DNA of 5,839 bases, from contig WTJL01000106.1 of NCBI GenBank assembly GCA_011524845.1, forward strand, positions 1-5,839, written 5' to 3'. Shown piece after piece: positions 5,802 to 5,839 of this stretch (its first letter is position 1; the number at the start of each line of letters is the position of its first letter). This DNA is from Flavobacteriales bacterium (GTDB lineage Bacteria; Bacteroidota; Bacteroidia; Flavobacteriales_D; Sanyastnellaceae). A program made the translations under genes and the position numbers. The notes below the pieces were generated by a model. That model searched no databases. It was not told where the DNA came from and saw only the letters and a list, made by a program, of their open reading frames with translations.

Positions 5802-5839
5802 CCGCCTTTCGAACGCCATCACGCAAAAGGGAGGCCCCA

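Noticed and set aside
5802..5839. CCTTT / AAAGG inverted repeat after the last gene as a terminator
   Set aside because: Only five pairs with a loop of about 17 bases, no T-tract, and the window ends. Not supportable.
1..5839. tRNA, CRISPR array, insertion sequence, transposase, defence or toxin-antitoxin genes
   Set aside because: I saw no spaced direct repeats, terminal inverted repeats, transposase motifs or cloverleaf-like sequence. All large frames are accounted for by the genes listed.

Overview
The window looks like a chromosomal housekeeping segment from a GC-rich (about 60% by eye) member of the Bacteroidota. Several signs agree on this. MurF and alanine racemase are fused in one polypeptide, a hallmark of that phylum. 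The L13 protein has the Bacteroidota-type N-terminus (M-D-T-L-S-Y-K). Promoters match the phylum's TTG / TAnnTTTG pattern rather than -35/-10 sigma-70 boxes. No start codon has a convincing Shine-Dalgarno. The proteins include two lipoproteins and a DUF2490-like envelope protein. I would not go below phylum from this sequence alone.

Layout. On the minus strand, reading right to left: a small lipoprotein with a beta-sandwich domain (1687-1274), 3 nt later a probable DUF2490-type outer-membrane barrel (1270-569), then rplM with its own promoter and a 5'-end hairpin (promoter 528-499, CDS 454-5). The first five bases of what is probably rpsI overlap the rplM stop at the left edge. On the plus strand, divergent from the lipoprotein across a 41-nt gap: tdk (1729-2361), overlapping by ATGA with a murF-alr fusion (2358-4886), then an unrelated secreted lipoprotein (4968-5801). 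No non-coding stretch exceeds about 115 nt.

How the genes work together. rplM-rpsI supplies two ribosomal proteins. tdk salvages thymidine. murF-alr makes D-alanine and attaches D-Ala-D-Ala to the muramyl tripeptide, so the first and last steps of the D-Ala branch of peptidoglycan synthesis sit in one protein. The lipoprotein/DUF2490 pair is probably an envelope operon of unknown role. The last lipoprotein is a Bacteroidota-type exported protein with a repeated DFG-x-G-C motif.

I did not find an undescribed multi-gene system. The points worth a second look are modest: the rplM leader hairpin placed at the predicted transcript start, a thymidine kinase that has lost nearly all zinc-site cysteines, non-canonical residues in the C-terminal part of the MurF half, a very Trp-rich barrel protein with a lysine-rich tail, and a -7 element only 5 nt from a start codon, implying a leaderless mRNA.
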